From positions 1-13,762 of the forward strand of contig WJIN01000326.1 in NCBI GenBank assembly GCA_014730295.1: a stretch of 13,762 nt of DNA, given 5' to 3'. This stretch comes from Promethearchaeota archaeon (lineage in GTDB: Archaea > Asgardarchaeota > Lokiarchaeia > Sigynarchaeales > SOKP01). This document shows, piece after piece, positions 7,371-13,762 of the stretch. The notes under the pieces were generated by a model. The model was not told the origin of the DNA. It saw only the letters and a list, made by a program, of their open reading frames with translations, and made no database searches. Made by a program: the position numbers and the translations under genes. Position 1 is the stretch's first letter, and every line of letters starts with the position of its first letter.

Positions 7371-7625
7371 ATGCCTCAAGAAGTACCAGACACAGAAGAA
7401 AATATGAATATTTGTAAGCAGTTTTGTGGACCATGTCCTACCTTTAAACCCAATAAATTGAATGAGGTTGAGCCTCACGCGCTCTTTTGCGCCAGAGGGG
7501 CCTCAGAAAAACCACAGAAAGAGATAGAGGAAAAAGCGTGCAACTGTTTTGACTGCGGAGTTTTTAAGAAATATGATTTAAAGGGTGGTTGGTTTTGTAT
7601 ATACGGAACTCAAGGAAAAGAATAA
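7371..7625 (+). CDS. small Cys-rich DUF2769-like protein
   Basis: The protein is 84 residues from the preferred start (89 from ATG 7356). It has eight cysteines, at residues 15, 19, 22, 40, 57, 59, 62 and 76 of the shorter form, in the pattern C-x3-C-x2-C-P, LFCARG, C-x-C-x2-C and WFC. This resembles DUF2769, a family of small archaeal and bacterial Cys-rich proteins of unknown function. The paired cysteine clusters suggest binding of zinc or an iron-sulfur centre, which is an inference. There is no signal peptide or membrane segment, so it should be cytoplasmic. It sits between the two CoA ligase paralogs on the same strand and has its own ribosome-binding site and a strong poly-T tract after it. 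A link to the ligases is suggested only by position and by the Cys clusters those enzymes carry. Confidence 0.7.
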   Translation: MPQEVPDTEENMNICKQFCGPCPTFKPNKLNEVEPHALFCARGASEKPQKEIEEKACNCFDCGVFKKYDLKGGWFCIYGTQGKE

Positions 7626-7642
7626 CTTATACCTCTTATTAA

Positions 7643-7652
7643 TTTTTTTTTT
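7643..7652 (+). terminator. T10 tract after the Cys-rich gene
   Basis: Ten consecutive T residues lie 18 bases beyond the stop codon at 7625, which fits an archaeal intrinsic terminator. Confidence 0.6.
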
Positions 7653-7697
7653 AAATAATGTCGTGATACTTTTATATAGTTTATTCTATAATCTTTA

Positions 7698-7706
7698 TTT
7701 ATAAAT
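7698..7706 (+). promoter_or_regulatory. candidate TATA box for the second CoA ligase
   Basis: TTTATAAAT lies 24-32 bases before ATG 7730, which implies a leaderless transcript. No Shine-Dalgarno sequence is present; the bases just before ATG are an A-run. A small inverted repeat, TATAG-n6-CTATA, lies just upstream at 7675-7690. Confidence 0.5.
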
Positions 7707-7729
7707 CTATAAAAGTGAAATAAAAAAAA

Positions 7730-9523
7730 ATGTCAGAAGATATTCCAAAACCGTGGTTAAAAAATTATCCTAAAGGAACTCAAGAATCGTTAGAATATAG
7801 TTGGATGTCTTTAGGAGAGATGTTTGATAATACCGTAGCTGAATTTTCAAATTCCGAAGCAATTTCTTTTGAAGGATGGAGTTGCACGTATAGTGAATTA
7901 AATGAAATGGTAGATAAGTTCGCTACAGCACTCTCAAAGATGGGTGTCGGAAAAGGAGATGTAGTTGCTGTGGATATACCAAACATACCCCAGTTCGTTA
8001 TCGCTTACTATGCGACCGTAAAATTAGGTGCGATCATAAATCCAATTATTCCTTTACATAAATTTGTAGAAATCGTATATCAAGTTAATGATGCGAACAG
8101 CAAAGTCCTAATCATATTAGATGCTCTCTATGAAGGGTATTTACAGGGAAAGGATTTAAGTAAAATGGATACACTCGAGCATGTGATTATGACAGGTATC
8201 GGAGAATACTTACCCAAAATTAAGGCAATTCTTGGAAAGCTTTTGGGAAAAGTTCCTTATATGAAAGAGAAAATGTGGCCAAGTAAAGTTGGAGATATCC
8301 AATTCCACAAATTCCAGAACTTAATAGAAGAAGGAACACCTCCCAATGTTCCAAAAGTCGATATTGATGCGAAACAAGACATAGGAACATTAATTTATAC
8401 TGGAGGAACCACTGGAGTTCCTAAAGGTGTGAAACTATCACATGCCAACCTAATATGCAATGCTGAGCAGGCAGTGGAATGGTTATATTCACAAGTACCA
8501 AAAACAGAAGAACTAAGAGGAATAGGTGGTTCTGGATGCGTGATTCCATTTGGACATGTATTTGGACTTTCAACTGCAATGAATCTTGGTGTATTCTCTG
8601 GTTATAAGCTCATCTTATTCCCCTCACCTCCAGAAAAACGTTCCGATATTTTGAAAAAATTATTGGAAGAGAATGCTGTTTATATGCCCGCTGTTCCAAC
8701 GTTGTACAATCAAATTAACCAAGATCCAGATTCAGAAAAATATAAGGGTAAATTCGAAACACTGGCTGCGTGTCTTAGTGGAGGATCTTCACTTCCACCA
8801 GAAGTAAAACGGAAATTTGAAGCCTTAACTGGGGCCTTAATTATTGAAGGATACGGAGCAAGTGAAACTGCCCCAATAGTTACTGGGAATCTTTTTGAGG
8901 AAGAAAAATATAAACTAGGTTCTCCGGGTCTTCCCGTATCTGACACTTTGATTAAAATTATGGATGTCGAAGAGGGTACTAAAATGCTCCCTATTTGTCC
9001 TCATAGCAATTGTGATGATTGCGATCCAGAAGAATCCGAGAAATATATTGGAGAATTATGTGTACACGGCCCCCAGGTAATGCTTGGCTATTATGGTAAA
9101 CCCAAGGCAACCGAGAGAGCATTAAGAAAAGACTCAAAAGGGCGAATTTGGTACTATACGTCAGATATCGCATGCATAGATGCAGAAGGGTATTTACATA
9201 TAAAAGATAGAAAACGAGACATGATTAAATATAAGGGACATGGAGTATTTCCCGCTGAAGTAGAAAATCTTATCTATCAACATCCCGCAGTGAACGAAGT
9301 GGGGGTTGTTGGAGCACCTCACCCCTCTGGAGTCGGTGAGACAATAAAGGCATATATCTCGATAAAACCAGATTATCAAGGAAAAGTAACAGAGGAAGAG
9401 ATGTTAGAATGGTGTAAAGAAAACATATCCCCTTATAAATATCCGAGAGAGATCCAATTCATCGAGGAACTGCCCAAAACGCTCGTCGGAAAAATTAAGC
9501 GCAGAGAACTTAAGGAAGAATAA
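7730..9523 (+). CDS. AMP-forming acyl-CoA ligase (FadD/long-chain type), copy 2
   Basis: This is a 597-residue paralog of the ligase at 5412, clearly similar over its whole length (well over half the positions identical by eye). It keeps the P-loop motif YTGGTTGVPKG (about 223-233), GYGASE in place of GYGMSE at A5, YTSDIA at A7, the hinge DRKRDMIKYKG and the catalytic Lys588 in VGKIKRREL. The helical insertion LPKIKAILGKLLGKVPY and the Cys cluster (Cys423, Cys428, Cys431) are also shared. The differences at A5 and in the region after the P-loop (VIPFGHVFGLSTAMN against VLPLAHSFALSIGMN), which lines the acyl pocket in this family, suggest a different chain-length or substrate preference. The likely origin is a local tandem duplication with the small Cys-rich gene between the copies. 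It converges on the J-domain gene. Confidence 0.93.
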   Translation: MSEDIPKPWLKNYPKGTQESLEYSWMSLGEMFDNTVAEFSNSEAISFEGWSCTYSELNEMVDKFATALSKMGVGKGDVVAVDIPNIPQFVIAYYATVKLGAIINPIIPLHKFVEIVYQVNDANSKVLIILDALYEGYLQGKDLSKMDTLEHVIMTGIGEYLPKIKAILGKLLGKVPYMKEKMWPSKVGDIQFHKFQNLIEEGTPPNVPKVDIDAKQDIGTLIYTGGTTGVPKGVKLSHANLICNAEQAVEWLYSQVPKTEELRGIGGSGCVIPFGHVFGLSTAMNLGVFSGYKLILFPSPPEKRSDILKKLLEENAVYMPAVPTLYNQINQDPDSEKYKGKFETLAACLSGGSSLPPEVKRKFEALTGALIIEGYGASETAPIVTGNLFEEEKYKLGSPGLPVSDTLIKIMDVEEGTKMLPICPHSNCDDCDPEESEKYIGELCVHGPQVMLGYYGKPKATERALRKDSKGRIWYYTSDIACIDAEGYLHIKDRKRDMIKYKGHGVFPAEVENLIYQHPAVNEVGVVGAPHPSGVGETIKAYISIKPDYQGKVTEEEMLEWCKENISPYKYPREIQFIEELPKTLVGKIKRRELKEE

Positions 9524-9560
9524 TTTTTAATTCATAATTTTTATTTTATTTCTGATTTCC
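9524..9560 (+). terminator. T-rich region between the convergent ligase and J-domain genes
   Basis: T-runs of five begin immediately after the stop codon and recur within the next 40 bases, which is consistent with plus-strand termination. No strong hairpin is seen. Confidence 0.35.
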
Positions 9561-9601
9561 AATTCTATCTTAACAAAAAGCAATATTATAAATTATAGGA
9601 C

Positions 9602-10054
9602 TCAAAAGTATCGCAAAAATCGTCTGATTAAAATCTCAAATTCTCTATCAATATGGTTAAACATATTCTCTACTCTACTATTTTTTTTTCGCCTTATTTC
9701 TCTCCTTAGATCCACATGGCTTTCAGGTTTTTGAACTGTATTGCCCCTTTTCGAATCAAAAAACGTATTAAATTCATCGCTATTAAGAAAACTTTTTTTG
9801 AAGAAATTAGAAGCTTGAAGGTCGTATTCATCTTTCCTATCGGTTGATATTCGTATTGGAATATTCCCTTCTTTATCTTTAATATTCTCAAATGCTCGCT
9901 GAATATTCATAAATTTTTTTTGTGTTTCGGGATCTTCTTTGTTTAAATCCGGATGATATTTTTTTGCTAATTTACGGTATGCTATCTTGATTTCATCTTC
10001 AGATGCATCTATATCTACCCCTAGTGTATCATAATCGTCTTTCTTTGTTTTCAT
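9602..10054 (-). CDS. small J-domain (DnaJ/Hsp40-like) protein
   Basis: The 150-residue protein begins with a J domain (about residues 7-60) that carries the essential HPD tripeptide at 34-36 between helices II and III, so it should stimulate the ATPase of an Hsp70/DnaK partner. It has no Gly/Phe linker, zinc-binding repeats or canonical client-binding domain, so it is a class C type J protein and not full DnaJ. The remaining 90 residues are highly charged. The end is basic and helical in appearance, with [11 protein letters not shown] and then alternating hydrophobic and basic residues to the C-terminus, perhaps a docking surface for a specific client or membrane. No dnaK or grpE lies in the window. 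It has a separate upstream A+T-rich promoter region and no close operon partner. Confidence 0.85.
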   Translation of the reverse strand: MKTKKDDYDTLGVDIDASEDEIKIAYRKLAKKYHPDLNKEDPETQKKFMNIQRAFENIKDKEGNIPIRISTDRKDEYDLQASNFFKKSFLNSDEFNTFFDSKRGNTVQKPESHVDLRREIRRKKNSRVENMFNHIDREFEILIRRFLRYF

Positions 10055-10233
10055 CTCATAGTGACCCCTACATTAAAGTAATTTAAGTTTAAATGTATTA
10101 TTACTTCTCTCAAGTAAAATAAGTTAAATTTTCCTATTTAAATATTATCCCTATAAAGCTAACCCATTGAATGAATAAAATTAGATATTGTCGGTTAATT
10201 TTTCATTCATATCCATTTCTAAAATCGATTCAT

Positions 10234-10497
10234 TTATTTTGAAAATTTTCGTGATAATGGTAAGAGGTGAATGGCACCTTGTGGACATCTATGAAAGCAC
10301 ACACTACATCCTCCACAAGTTTCATTGGTTTGTATAGTAATTGCTTTTCCTTCACTATTGAATATCCTTATTTTTAAAGGGCAATAGATCACACATGTTC
10401 CACATGATATGCACTTTGCTAAATCTGTGGCTGCTCGATAAATCGTTTTTGATAATTCTCTTATTTTATCTTGTAATGATTTAGAAGCTTCTGGCAT
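10234..10497 (-). CDS. 2x[4Fe-4S] ferredoxin-like protein
   Basis: This 87-residue electron-transfer protein has two complete cluster-binding motifs: Cys29, 32, 35 and 39 followed by Pro, and Cys61, 64, 67 and 71 followed by Pro. As usual for bacterial-type dicluster ferredoxins, the last Cys of each motif should bind the other cluster. An N-terminal helix of about 25 residues precedes the fold, and 18 residues separate the motifs around a short hairpin. It is cytoplasmic by appearance. It lies 102 bases downstream of the flavoprotein gene on the same strand, but T-tracts and a new A+T-rich promoter region separate the two, so co-transcription is doubtful. The flavoprotein is still a reasonable redox partner. 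No oxidoreductase subunits adjoin it. Confidence 0.88.
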   Translation of the reverse strand: MPEASKSLQDKIRELSKTIYRAATDLAKCISCGTCVIYCPLKIRIFNSEGKAITIQTNETCGGCSVCFHRCPQGAIHLLPLSRKFSK

Positions 10498-10531
10498 TCC
10501 TAATTAATTCATTTGATAAGTATTATGATAG

Positions 10532-10550
10532 AAAAAATAAATGAAAAAAA
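10532..10550 (-). terminator. poly-T terminator after the flavoprotein gene (minus strand)
   Basis: Read on the minus strand this is T7, five bases, then T6, about 50 bases beyond the stop codon at 10600. It would end that transcript before the ferredoxin gene. Confidence 0.45.
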
Positions 10551-10599
10551 TATATCTATTTTATATTAATTATAACGTAAGCTTTTAAAAACATTTATA

Positions 10600-11622
10600 T
10601 TAATCTACTCGCGAACAAATGTCTTTAAAGATTTTTTCAGCACCTTTAGTAAAACTAGTAATGATATCATCTACATCGAGAATTTCATCGATTAATCCAC
10701 AAGTTTGACCGACAGGGATCGCTCCATCTTCTACATCCCCCTTAGTATATACAATCTCATAACGATATAAATCTTCTAAATATTCATCCATATCGTAGGA
10801 CATTTCTTGGGCTATTTTCTCTTCCTTAGAGATAACTTTTCCATGTTCCATAGCATACTTATTTTTTAATAAACGAATAGGGCCAAAACCACCAGTTGTT
10901 AACACTGTATCTCTTGCTGTTGCTGGTGGAATTAAATCCTTATAATTTTGATGGAATTCGCTCTGCTTCGAAGCGATAAATCTTGTTCCCATCGCAATTG
11001 CATCAGCGCCCATGGCTAAACCCGCTGCCAGACCTTCAGCACTTGAGTATCCTCCACATGAAACCAATAATGTATCAGGATATTTTTTCGCTACTTGTTG
11101 GGTCAGAACTAATGTGGATATTTTCTCATAGGATTGATGACCCCCTCCTTCTGTTCCCGTTGCGACTACACCATCACATCCTGATCCAACTATTTTATCT
11201 ACTAACCACAATGCAGGTCCTACATGGAAATGGAACATATCTGGTGCTTTTTTTTTCCACATAGCCGATGCTTTCCTTGGGCTCCCAGCAGACGTTAATC
11301 CATAAACTAACTGTTCTCTTAGTCGAGGATCTTTTTTCCTCCATTCGGGTATTTTCCTTAATAAGATTTTATGATCGGTTTGCACCCGTGCTGTCCGAAC
11401 ATTGAACCCGAATGGTTTATCTGTATGTTCCACCACATAATCTAATTGGGCTTTAAAATCTTTAACGGATCTTTTCCCCCGCAATGTTGCATGGCTTAAT
11501 ACACCTAAACCCCCGGCTTCAGAAGTAGCTACAGTTAATTCTGTTGTATAGAATGGTCCCATTGGCGCGCTGAGAATCGGATATTTGATTCCAAACTTTT
11601 CTGTTATGCGTGTTTTTATCAT
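10600..11622 (-). CDS. nitronate monooxygenase / 2-nitropropane dioxygenase-like FMN oxidoreductase
   Basis: The 340-residue protein has the TIM-barrel pattern of the NMO/FabK superfamily of FMN enzymes. The N-terminal KYPILSAPMG (13-22) is the first FMN-contacting strand and loop, and EAGGLGVL (35-42) follows. GTEGGGH (156-162) carries the His that is the catalytic base in nitronate monooxygenases. CGGYSS (189-194) and GADAIAMGTRF (205-215) form the FMN phosphate-binding end. Length and motif order match the family, so the gene looks complete. Members include nitronate monooxygenases, FabK enoyl-ACP reductases and uncharacterised flavoproteins. FabK in particular would connect to acyl chemistry, but archaea generally lack the ACP-dependent pathway, so the substrate is left open. 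The gene has its own TATA-like box and a poly-T terminator. Confidence 0.88.
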   Translation of the reverse strand: MIKTRITEKFGIKYPILSAPMGPFYTTELTVATSEAGGLGVLSHATLRGKRSVKDFKAQLDYVVEHTDKPFGFNVRTARVQTDHKILLRKIPEWRKKDPRLREQLVYGLTSAGSPRKASAMWKKKAPDMFHFHVGPALWLVDKIVGSGCDGVVATGTEGGGHQSYEKISTLVLTQQVAKKYPDTLLVSCGGYSSAEGLAAGLAMGADAIAMGTRFIASKQSEFHQNYKDLIPPATARDTVLTTGGFGPIRLLKNKYAMEHGKVISKEEKIAQEMSYDMDEYLEDLYRYEIVYTKGDVEDGAIPVGQTCGLIDEILDVDDIITSFTKGAEKIFKDICSRVD

Positions 11623-11650
11623 TTTTTTCCACTTTTCATATTATTAGGGT

Positions 11651-11659
11651 TATTATAAA
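11651..11659 (-). promoter_or_regulatory. candidate TATA box for the flavoprotein gene
   Basis: The minus strand reads TTTATAATA, 29-37 bases before the ATG at 11622. Transcription would start within a few bases of the start codon. Confidence 0.45.
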
Positions 11660-11766
11660 CATATTTCGATCTTTTCACTAAAAAAGGTATCTATAATCAA
11701 ATGGATTTTTGTAGATATGCTTATGGAAGATATTGAATCAGCAAATTTTATTCTGTAAGAAATAAT

Positions 11767-11772
11767 AAAAAA
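11767..11772 (-). terminator. short T-tract after the DUF6544-like gene (minus strand)
   Basis: A T6 run on the minus strand starts about 7 bases after the stop codon at 11779, and another T6 lies at 11680-11685. Both are weak terminator candidates ahead of the flavoprotein promoter. Confidence 0.3.
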
Positions 11773-11778
11773 GTGTAT

Positions 11779-12549
11779 TTAATATAATAATGGTTTATTA
11801 AATTTAATATCAACCACTTTTCCTTTTATATAACAATATTCCCCATCATCCAAGTCCCAGCATACTTTAAATTTTGAAGGTATTCGAATCCCATCAAATT
11901 CTTTATAATCCTCTAAGTATCCATGCCATTTTTCGAGTGAATCTCTCCCCTTTTTAGTGTAATATCGATTTGTGGTGAATTCCCTAATTAGATTTGAGTC
12001 ATCAAAAAGAAATTTTCCAGATACATCAAGATCTTCAAGGTTTAATCTTGCTTGAATGGTTCTATTATCTATTGATTTCAAGGTAATATGTCTATCAAGA
12101 AAGAACGATGGATACCAAAACATTTCTCCCAAAAATCGTAGAAATTCCCCTTCGTCTAGATTTGACCCCATTTCATCGACAACAGTTATCAAATTACATA
12201 CTTTTGCTTTTAATTCTCCTTTTCCGCAAATAAAATCATCAATAACGTGAAAATTGATTAACGGCATCATCCTAATTTTTGCATACCAGAGAAATGAGAG
12301 ATTTTCCGTATTTATATATTGTTCCGCAGTATAAGCTTTCCATTTAGAATTAGGACCAAATTTAAATTTACCCCTCTGTTTAAATCTTACACGTTTGATT
12401 TCTTGCTTATCGAGAATGTTAATTTTTTTTAGGTAGTTCTGAATTATTGGAGGAACATTCTCTAGAACTTTTTCGTTGAGCTTTTTGGGTTTTTCTTCTA
12501 TTTGTTGAGTATAAAAGTTCTTAACTTTCCGTTCTGCAAGTTTATTCAT
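11779..12549 (-). CDS. DUF6544/DUF6920-like protein of unknown function
   Basis: The 256-residue soluble protein resembles the DUF6544/DUF6920 group by its order of motifs. A PPIIQNYLKK segment (about 34-43) is followed by VRFKQRGKFKFGPNSKWKAY with TAEQ, then FLWYAKIRM, GKGELKAKV, a Glu-rich helix with RFLGEMFWYP, and near the end EKWHGYLEDYKEFDGIRIPS. The family has no agreed biochemical role. The repeated short beta-strands with alternating aromatic residues suggest a barrel or clamp that might bind a lipid-like ligand, which is speculation. The first 30 residues are basic and there is no signal peptide or membrane helix, unlike some members. It is transcribed alone toward the flavoprotein gene across a 156-base gap. 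The assignment is from memory of the family pattern, with moderate confidence. Confidence 0.65.
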   Translation of the reverse strand: MNKLAERKVKNFYTQQIEEKPKKLNEKVLENVPPIIQNYLKKINILDKQEIKRVRFKQRGKFKFGPNSKWKAYTAEQYINTENLSFLWYAKIRMMPLINFHVIDDFICGKGELKAKVCNLITVVDEMGSNLDEGEFLRFLGEMFWYPSFFLDRHITLKSIDNRTIQARLNLEDLDVSGKFLFDDSNLIREFTTNRYYTKKGRDSLEKWHGYLEDYKEFDGIRIPSKFKVCWDLDDGEYCYIKGKVVDIKFNKPLLY

Positions 12550-12787
12550 ATAATTAAAATTTCACTACTATGTTGATTATCTACGATATTATTAGATTTT
12601 TAAAAAATTTGTGGATGAAAAAACGAAATTGAGAGAATGAGAATTAAGATTTTTCGTAAAATCTCGAAACCTTTTCGCAAACGGAGTGAGTGTGCCAGAA
12701 AATTGTAATTACTTCTAGAATCTTACTACATTAATTTAAATACGGTTTTTTATATGAATAATGTAAATATTGAATGTGTTATGAAAA
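12550..12787. other. intergenic region between divergent genes
   Basis: These 238 bases separate two divergent genes and hold no convincing reading frame. Most of it is A+T-rich. The segment 12676-12697 (cgcaaacggagtgagtgtgcc) stands out as richer in G and C, preceded by a small hairpin, CGAAA-CCT-TTTCG, at 12665-12677. It could be the remnant of a gene or mobile element, but nothing identifies it. Confidence 0.35.
12735..12742 (+). promoter_or_regulatory. candidate TATA box for the seven-helix membrane protein
   Basis: TTTAAATA lies 46-53 bases before ATG 12788, a spacing like that of TTTTAAATA ahead of the first CoA ligase. A second candidate, TTTATATGA, lies about 30-38 bases before the ATG. 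Confidence 0.4.
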
Positions 12788-13507
12788 ATGTTATTTCAAA
12801 TACTGGATATTGAAAGAATTTTACAAGTGTTTATTGTCCAAGGTTTAATTATGATGTTTTTCCTCTATATTTCATATCTAATTGTAAAAAGAGGAAAGAA
12901 AAGACTCAATATAATCTTTAGTATTGCTTATCTCTGCATAGCCTTAGGACTCTTGATAAATATAATTTATGCAATCATTCTCTATGAACCAATCACTACC
13001 TTTTTAGCTTATGTCACCCATTATTTTTTAGCAATTGGTCCAGTGTTTTTGTTACTCTTTAATTTGATTGTCTTGAAATCAGAAAAGGTTATTAATAAAA
13101 CTATTCAAAACATTATGATTCTTGTCTATGGAATTATTTTCGTATCAATCTTTTTCTTTATTCCATTTAATGGTATTACAATTAATTCTCTTACAAATTG
13201 GAGGTCGGTGTGGACATTAGAATTCTATATTTATTTTCTCTCTATTATTACGGTTTTAACAACCATTCCTAACTTTTACAGTTCATTTAAGGTCTATTTC
13301 TCGTTCGAGAATCCTGAATTAGAGAAAAAATGGCGTTTTTTCTTGGTTGGACTTGTCGGACTGTATTCATACATGTACGGAGCCTTCACAGCCAATTATT
13401 TGAACAATCCTACTTTCCGTCTCATTATGGGTATATTGGGCCTTTCAATTGCTGTATTTTTATATCTGATGTATTATGGTGTGGGAAGGCAATTAGAACG
13501 TGAATAA
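12788..13507 (+). CDS. seven-helix membrane protein, function unknown
   Basis: I do not recognise this 239-residue protein. Seven hydrophobic segments are visible, at about residues 11-33, 40-65, 70-96, 106-127, 143-163, 183-204 and 209-232, with short charged loops such as KRGKKR (34-39) and a longer loop with FENPELEKKW before helix 6. There is no signal peptide, cytoplasmic domain or transporter signature. The topology resembles the 7TM sensor regions that precede histidine kinases, but no kinase or other output domain follows; the protein simply ends after helix 7. It stands alone on the plus strand, about 110 bases before the TetR-type fragment, so it might belong to the target set of that regulator. 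A different Met 7 bases upstream is out of frame, so the start is secure. Confidence 0.65.
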   Translation: MLFQILDIERILQVFIVQGLIMMFFLYISYLIVKRGKKRLNIIFSIAYLCIALGLLINIIYAIILYEPITTFLAYVTHYFLAIGPVFLLLFNLIVLKSEKVINKTIQNIMILVYGIIFVSIFFFIPFNGITINSLTNWRSVWTLEFYIYFLSIITVLTTIPNFYSSFKVYFSFENPELEKKWRFFLVGLVGLYSYMYGAFTANYLNNPTFRLIMGILGLSIAVFLYLMYYGVGRQLERE

Positions 13508-13537
13508 ATATGGTAACCTAATTATAACTATTTTAGA

Positions 13538-13550
13538 TATAGAACCTATA
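13538..13550. repeat. inverted repeat TATAG-AAC-CTATA
   Basis: A perfect 5-bp inverted repeat with a 3-base spacer lies between the membrane-protein gene and the TetR fragment. The same half-sites, with a 6-base spacer, occur ahead of CoA ligase copy 2 (7675-7690). It could be an operator, but such short A+T-rich repeats arise easily by chance. Confidence 0.25.
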
Positions 13551-13620
13551 CACAACTTCTTTTTGAACTGTTTTTGATAATGTTGAATTGAAGAAGGTAA
13601 TTATAATCTCAAAAATTAAA

Positions 13621-13762
13621 GTGGATGTAAAAAGGAAAAAGACACCTTTGAAGCGCCAAAAAGACGATTTTTCAATGATACCTACGATAATGTCTCGATG
13701 GATGCCGTCGCAGAAGATATCGAGCTCTCTAAAGCAACACTTTATCTATATTATGAGAATAA
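13621..13762 (+). pseudogene. TetR/AcrR-family regulator, 5' part only, apparently frameshifted
   Basis: From about 13641 to the window end, the frame codes for a clear TetR-type DNA-binding domain. RRFFND is followed by TYDNVSMDAVAEDIELSK and then ATLYLYYEN, the recognition-helix region. The gene continues past the window edge. That frame has a stop at 13617-13619 and no start codon until 13698, which is too late. GTG 13621 in the next frame would start MDVKRKK, and adding one A to the A5 run at 13636-13640 joins it smoothly to KDTFEAPKRRFF. So a one-base loss is likely, real or from sequencing. TetR proteins repress neighbouring genes and release DNA on binding small ligands, often acyl-CoAs near fatty-acid genes. 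Confidence 0.7.

Noticed and set aside
7675..7690. TATAG-n6-CTATA inverted repeat as an operator shared with 13538-13550
   Set aside because: The half-sites are only five A+T-rich bases and the spacers differ (6 and 3 bases), so chance is more likely.
10983..11264. Plus-strand 93-residue reading frame inside the flavoprotein gene
   Set aside because: It is antisense to conserved FMN-binding motifs, with composition that looks like a reverse-strand shadow.
12056..12250. Plus-strand 64-residue reading frame
   Set aside because: It is antisense to the DUF6544-like gene and has no start signal or recognisable motif.
1..13762. CRISPR array, tRNA or rRNA genes
   Set aside because: No regularly spaced repeats, cloverleaf-like segments with T-loop sequences, or conserved rRNA stretches were seen on either strand.

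Overview
This is a strongly A+T-rich stretch of what is most likely an archaeal genome, probably an Asgard archaeon of the Lokiarchaeia type. That assignment is an inference. It rests on TATA-like boxes close to start codons (several genes look leaderless), an archaeal GGTGA ribosome-binding site, poly-T terminators instead of bacterial -35/-10 and hairpin signals, and a gene set (paired long-chain CoA ligases, a crotonase-fold enzyme, an FMN oxidoreductase, a two-cluster ferredoxin, a DUF2769-type Cys-rich protein, a TetR regulator) that resembles Asgard genomes. No rRNA or tRNA is present to settle it.

Layout. 1-1360: an IS200/IS605-type element carrying only tnpB, broken by two one-base deletions, with a structured 3' end that could encode an omegaRNA. 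1464-3098 (minus strand): a VTT/DedA-like membrane protein and, upstream of it, a crotonase-fold (enoyl-CoA hydratase/isomerase) protein. 3196-5313 (plus): a DNA adenine methyltransferase fused to one HsdS-like target-recognition domain, with no nuclease gene nearby. 5412-9523 (plus): two paralogous acyl-CoA ligases either side of a small Cys-rich protein. 9602-12549 (minus): a J-domain protein, a 2x[4Fe-4S] ferredoxin, a nitronate monooxygenase-like flavoprotein and a DUF6544-like protein, each apparently with its own promoter. 12788-13507 (plus): a seven-helix membrane protein of unknown role. 13621-13762: the start of a TetR-family regulator cut off by the window edge, also apparently frameshifted.

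The metabolic theme is acyl-CoA chemistry. The ligases would activate carboxylic acids, the crotonase-fold protein would act on enoyl-CoA intermediates, and the flavoprotein and ferredoxin could supply redox steps. Most genes have separate promoters, so this is a functional neighbourhood rather than one operon.

The most interesting point is in the broken TnpB. Its canonical RuvC-II glutamate is a glycine, and a glutamate lies 41 residues further on, resembling the rearranged catalytic site described for eukaryotic Fanzor nucleases. Other points worth checking are a crotonase that lacks one of the two hydratase glutamates, a Cys cluster shared by both CoA ligases next to a Cys-rich neighbour, and three one-base losses that all lie in short homopolymers.
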